From: Rhodospirillales bacterium
GTDB taxonomy: Bacteria; Pseudomonadota; Alphaproteobacteria; UBA828
Length of the DNA stretch: 8,026 nt
Reading direction: 5' to 3'
Assembly (NCBI GenBank): GCA_026712885.1
Contig: JAPOPO010000532.1
Span: forward strand, 1-8,026
Shown here piece after piece: positions 6,436 through 8,026 of the stretch (positions are counted from its first letter, which is position 1; each line of letters starts with the position of its first letter). Below the pieces are notes generated by a model, which did no database searches, had not been told where the DNA came from, and worked only from the letters and a program-made list of their open reading frames with translations. A program made the translations under genes and the position numbers.

Positions 6436-7643
6436 CTCCACAGCACCGTATCGAAGAGATTGCGATGTTCCTGGATGGCGAAGCGATCCGTCATCCCGGC
6501 AACGTAGTCGGCAACCGCGCGCGCAGTGGTCAGCGTTCGTGCTCCGTCGCAACGGTCCCGCCATTCCTCGGGCAGGCATTGCGGCTCATCGTTGAAGAGC
6601 TCGAACAGCTCGCGCACGGTCCGGCGCGCCTTGCTGGCCATCCGGTTGACCTTGTGGTGACGATACATGCGCTCACGCAGGAACGCCTTCAACCCCTCGC
6701 CGTGGGCCTGCATGGTCGCCGAAAAGGCGATCAGTGGCGCGCCGTGGCTGCGCACGGCCTCGACATTCGCAGGCCTGGCCTCTTCCAGCCGCTGCCGACT
6801 GGCATCGATCACGTCTTCGACCATGGCACCGATCATGCGGCGAACCGTCTCGTGAATCCGGCGGCTCTCCTCGCCACCCGGATGATCGACAGCCACCTCA
6901 TCCAGAATTGCGCCCACCAGGGGTACGTTCCCCAGGTCCTCCACGGTGAAGAGGCCGGCGCGCAGCCCGTCATCCACGTCGTGATTGTTGTAGGCGATAT
7001 CGTCCGCCAGCGCGGCGATCTGAGCCTCCAAACCGGCGTGAGTGTGAAGCTCCAGGTCGTGCCGAGCAGAGTAGGCCTCAATGGCTCCGGGCGCCCCATC
7101 GGGCGGGCAGGGACCGTTGTGCTTTGCTACCCCTTCCAGGGTCTCCCAGGTCAAATTAAGACCGTCGAAACCGTTATAGCGCTGCTCCAGGGCGGTCAGG
7201 ATGTGGATGGTCTGCGCGTTGTGGTCGAAACCGCCGTAAGGCTCCATCGCCTGGTCGAGCGCGGCTTCGCCGGCATGGCCGAAGGGCGGATGCCCCACGT
7301 CGTGGGCCAGGGCCAGCGCCTCGGCGAGGTCTTCGTTCACACCGAGGACGCGGCTGATCGAGCGCGCGATCTGCGCCACCTCCAGGCTGTGAGTGAGGCG
7401 CGTGCGGTAGTGATCCCCCTCGTGATAGACGAAGACCTGGGTCTTGTGCTGGAGGCGGCGGAACGCCGCGCAGTGGATGATGCGGTCACGGTCGCGCTGA
7501 AACGCCGTCCTCGTGCGGCTTTCCGGCTCCTGATGGAGGCGCCCGCGGCTTCGCTCGGGGAACGAGGCGTAGGGGGCGGGCGCGCGCCGCACGGCAGGTA
7601 CCGCGATATCGCCCTCACTGGTGCAGACGTCGCGCACGCTCAC
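6432..7643 (-). CDS. dgt: Deoxyguanosinetriphosphate triphosphohydrolase (dNTPase)
   Basis: Dgt is a cytoplasmic HD-domain enzyme that cleaves dGTP (and in many homologues other dNTPs) to the nucleoside and triphosphate, tuning dNTP pools. The 403-residue product starts with GTG at 7641-7643, overlapping the upstream stop as GTGA. Visible family blocks are RSRGRLHQEPESRTRTAFQR (31-50), RDRIIHCAAFRRLQHKTQVF (52-71), HYRTRLTHSLEVAQIARS (78-95, H85 as metal ligand), ALAHDVGHPPFGHAGE (111-126, with the HD pair at 114-115) and LADDIAYNNHDVDDGLRAG (212-230, carrying the last metal-binding Asp, D215). The length fits the shorter dGTPase-like subgroup common in Alphaproteobacteria rather than the roughly 500-residue E. 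coli Dgt, so the preferred substrate is uncertain. A weak AGGCGAG precedes the start. The stop overlaps argS. Confidence 0.95.
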   Translation of the reverse strand: MSVRDVCTSEGDIAVPAVRRAPAPYASFPERSRGRLHQEPESRTRTAFQRDRDRIIHCAAFRRLQHKTQVFVYHEGDHYRTRLTHSLEVAQIARSISRVLGVNEDLAEALALAHDVGHPPFGHAGEAALDQAMEPYGGFDHNAQTIHILTALEQRYNGFDGLNLTWETLEGVAKHNGPCPPDGAPGAIEAYSARHDLELHTHAGLEAQIAALADDIAYNNHDVDDGLRAGLFTVEDLGNVPLVGAILDEVAVDHPGGEESRRIHETVRRMIGAMVEDVIDASRQRLEEARPANVEAVRSHGAPLIAFSATMQAHGEGLKAFLRERMYRHHKVNRMASKARRTVRELFELFNDEPQCLPEEWRDRCDGARTLTTARAVADYVAGMTDRFAIQEHRNLFDTVLWR

Positions 7644-8023
7644 ATCTCGCCTGCGGGCCCGCGGATCGCGTGCAGCCGCTTGGTCGGCAGCATGATTGGC
7701 GGCGGCACCGCGTAGAAGGTGTGGACCTCTGGCGAGGCCTCCTCCGGTTCGGACTCGTCTCCATCGCCTTCGGCCGAGCGGATCACCACATCGTGGCCCG
7801 AGCGCCGGGTCTCGCGCATGACCGACTGAAGCCGCTGGGCGGCCGCCTGGTCCCAGGGCAGCGCATAAAAGCGCGGCGTTCCATCGATGGAAAGCCAGAG
7901 GTAGATCGCTTCGTCCTCGCGCAGTGCGGCCGAGAGCACCCGCGCGCCCGCCACGCTCTCCAGTTCGGAGGAGAGTGTCTTCGGCCGCGATAAGAGCATT
8001 GAATAGCTGAAATAACCGATCAC
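7640..8023 (-). CDS. Small protein of unknown function upstream of dgt
   Basis: I do not recognise this 127-residue protein. The frame opens with GTG at 8021-8023 and is still open at the window edge, so the true start could lie outside. An internal ATG at 7997-7999 would give 119 residues beginning MLLSRPKTL. Neither has a convincing ribosome binding site within view. The sequence appears soluble. It has a probable alpha/beta segment (about 17-85, including EAIYLWLSIDGTPRFYALPW), an acidic linker (about 85-98, GDGDESEPEEASPE) and a short C-terminal part. The motif R/T-FYA-L/V-P occurs twice, at 51-56 (RFYALP) and 102-107 (TFYAVP). The stop overlaps the dgt start as GTGA, which supports its being a real, co-translated gene. 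No catalytic or metal-binding motif is visible. A link with dNTP metabolism is possible only by position. Confidence 0.7.
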   Translation of the reverse strand: MIGYFSYSMLLSRPKTLSSELESVAGARVLSAALREDEAIYLWLSIDGTPRFYALPWDQAAAQRLQSVMRETRRSGHDVVIRSAEGDGDESEPEEASPEVHTFYAVPPPIMLPTKRLHAIRGPAGEM

Positions 8024-8026
8024 GAC

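Noticed and set aside
6436..6579. 48-codon N-terminal extension of ArgS
   Set aside because: The extension overlaps the dgt coding end in another frame and is unlike any ArgS leader. The MNVFSHL start matches family N-termini and forms the usual ATGA overlap.
6465..7715. Plus-strand open frame of 416 codons opposite dgt
   Set aside because: It is antisense to a well-supported Dgt. The translation looks protein-like in places only because of high-GC codon mirroring; no family motif is visible.

Overview
The window is GC-rich bacterial DNA. It carries one tightly packed run of eight genes, all on the minus strand and read from the right end (8026) to the left. The order dgt - argS - SPOR-domain protein - nagZ - (M50 protease) - scpA - scpB, together with protein signatures such as the alphaproteobacterial type of Dgt and ArgS N-terminus, points to an alphaproteobacterium, probably close to Rhodospirillales. 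The long plus-strand open frames are antisense shadows of these genes, as expected at high GC.

Layout in transcription order: a small protein of unknown function (7640-8023, possibly continuing past the window edge); dGTP triphosphohydrolase Dgt; arginyl-tRNA synthetase ArgS; a membrane-anchored SPOR-domain protein with a long Pro/Glu-rich linker; beta-N-acetylhexosaminidase NagZ; a six-helix M50 site-2-type metalloprotease; and the condensin accessory proteins ScpA and ScpB. Five of the seven junctions are 4-base stop/start overlaps (four ATGA and one GTGA), one is a 13-base overlap, and one is a gap of about 10 bases. There is no internal room for a promoter or terminator, so this looks like one translationally coupled transcription unit. 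No intergenic stretch exceeds 300 bases. The unit mixes nucleotide-pool control (Dgt), translation (ArgS), envelope and peptidoglycan work (SPOR protein, NagZ, perhaps the M50 protease) and chromosome organisation (ScpA and ScpB). These are growth and division housekeeping functions. I see no mobile element, CRISPR array, RNA gene or defence system.

The odd part is the left end. Directly after the scpB stop, where related genomes usually carry tatA, there is an extreme low-complexity tract: G runs up to 15, next to runs of 9 C and 7 T. Beyond it, bases 1-60 encode on the minus strand an internal piece of a ComM/YifB-type AAA+ ATPase. This looks more like a sequencing or assembly join than biology, but it is the place most worth checking. 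The most interesting biological point is the protease gene placed between nagZ and scpA. The rest is an ordinary conserved housekeeping cluster, and I found no convincing new system.
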